Assembly: GCF_039540375.1 (NCBI RefSeq)
Contig: NZ_BAABEX010000030.1
Coordinates: forward strand, 149,829-213,828
Direction of reading: 5' to 3'
Source of the DNA: Acidovorax_G lacteus
GTDB lineage: Bacteria; Pseudomonadota; Gammaproteobacteria; Burkholderiales; Burkholderiaceae_C
Length of the DNA stretch: 64,000 bases
Positions 63,760 to 64,000 of the stretch are shown piece by piece (position 1 is the stretch's first letter; the number at the start of each line of letters is the position of its first letter). Both the position numbers and the translations under genes were made by a program. A model generated the notes under the pieces. That model was not told the origin of the DNA. It worked only from the letters and a program-made list of their open reading frames with translations, and ran no database searches.

Positions 63760-63806
63760 GATCGCGCTCCGCTCGGACAACCGCAGCAAGCATGATCACG
63801 ATGCGG
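63760..63806 (+). repeat. 47-bp direct repeat, second copy, abutting a gap
   Basis: Identical to 63401-63447, beginning immediately after the N gap at 63750-63759. It marks either a real repeat or unresolved assembly ends. Confidence 0.9.
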
Positions 63807-63924
63807 GTGTGTCCTGCGGCACACCCGNNNNNNNNNNGGTTGCCCGGAGCGCAGCGCAGGGACGCAGCCTGTAGGGTCGCCTTTCTTTTGCCTCCTTTTC
63901 TTTGGAGGGTGTAGAAGAAATAAA

Positions 63925-63960
63925 CTTTGCTCCTGCTGCATCCCCGCAGCAGGAGCAAAG
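63925..63960. repeat. Perfect 15-bp inverted repeat before a possible start codon
   Basis: CTTTGCTCCTGCTGC and GCAGCAGGAGCAAAG flank a six-base loop. The right arm contains AGGAG and lies just before an ATG at 63963. Confidence 0.8.
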
Positions 63961-63962
63961 CC

Positions 63963-64000
63963 ATGGCCAAGACAGGCCGCCCCCCAGTCATCCCCCCTGG
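63963..64000 (+). CDS. Possible start of a truncated gene (runs off right edge)
   Basis: An ATG at 63963 with AGGAG eight bases upstream opens MAKTGRPPVIPP up to the right edge, only twelve codons. The basic Gly-Arg-Pro start is seen in some transposase and HNH proteins, but no family can be named. Low certainty. Confidence 0.25.
   Translation, partial: MAKTGRPPVIPP

Larger units (their letters stand above)
63197..64000. other. Repeat-rich, gapped right end of the window
   Basis: Contains three 10-N gaps (63448-63457, 63750-63759, 63828-63837), a duplicated 47-bp segment and long inverted repeats. No complete gene is supported. Frames here cross gaps and should not be trusted. Order and orientation of the pieces may be an assembly guess. 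Confidence 0.85.

Noticed and set aside
63166..63991. Several frames containing unknown residues
   Set aside because: They cross runs of N and repeats, so the reading frame across each gap is not defined.

Overview
The window is high-GC DNA (GC judged by eye, not counted) from a betaproteobacterium, most likely a member of the Comamonadaceae (Acidovorax/Variovorax-like). Indicators are the H-NS-like protein with a TWTGRGKAP C-terminus, the MaeB, RhlE, UrtE and NMT1-type ABC genes, and a dispersed AT-containing palindromic repeat set in GC-rich DNA. No rRNA, tRNA, CRISPR array or intact insertion sequence was seen. The right end holds three 10-N assembly gaps.

Layout. Positions 1-10600 hold housekeeping genes: a partial MASE3-type membrane sensor, aconitase acnA, an H-NS-like protein, a CorC/HlyC-type CBS protein, apaH, rhlE, pcp and dcd. 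Positions 10629-42074 form a purine-catabolism island of more than 31 kb. On the minus strand lie a BMP-type nucleobase/nucleoside ABC importer (ATPase, two permeases, lipoprotein), a Rieske oxygenase translationally coupled to an adenine/adenosine deaminase, a second BMP protein, and guanine deaminase guaD. A LysR gene diverges from xdhA-xdhB. After a diguanylate cyclase, a CRP/FNR regulator, a glycerate 2-kinase and an EAL-CBS-GGDDF protein come puuD, xdhC, a lipoprotein and hiuH. A GntR gene, puuE, a uraD-allC fusion, an M20 amidohydrolase and a urate/xanthine permease complete the set.

Together these genes describe import of purines, then adenine and guanine deamination, oxidation to urate by XdhABC (and perhaps the Rieske enzyme), urate to 5-hydroxyisourate by the cytochrome-linked PuuD, and allantoin formation by HiuH and UraD. 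Ring opening by PuuE and AllC follows. The M20 protein is the best local candidate for the missing ureidoglycolate step, and glycerate kinase would recover the glyoxylate carbon. A perfect 18-bp palindrome between hiuH and the GntR gene recurs with one mismatch upstream of the permease, suggesting one regulon.

Positions 42252-48668 hold maeB, an HDOD protein and an NMT1/SsuA-type ABC transporter. Positions 48799-57495 hold a 1644-residue pseudokinase/ATPase/GAF/histidine kinase, its LuxR-type response regulator, and a divergent 886-residue beta-propeller protein. Positions 57689-63135 hold a patatin lipoprotein, a CDA-fold nucleoside deaminase, an isolated ureD, a haloacid dehalogenase, a degenerate cyclase-PilZ protein and urtE. 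From 63197 to the end are repeats and gaps.

The most unusual feature is a roughly 50-bp double-hairpin repeat with at least eight copies. Three copies lie in frame inside genes (acnA, xdhA, puuD), each at an interdomain linker.
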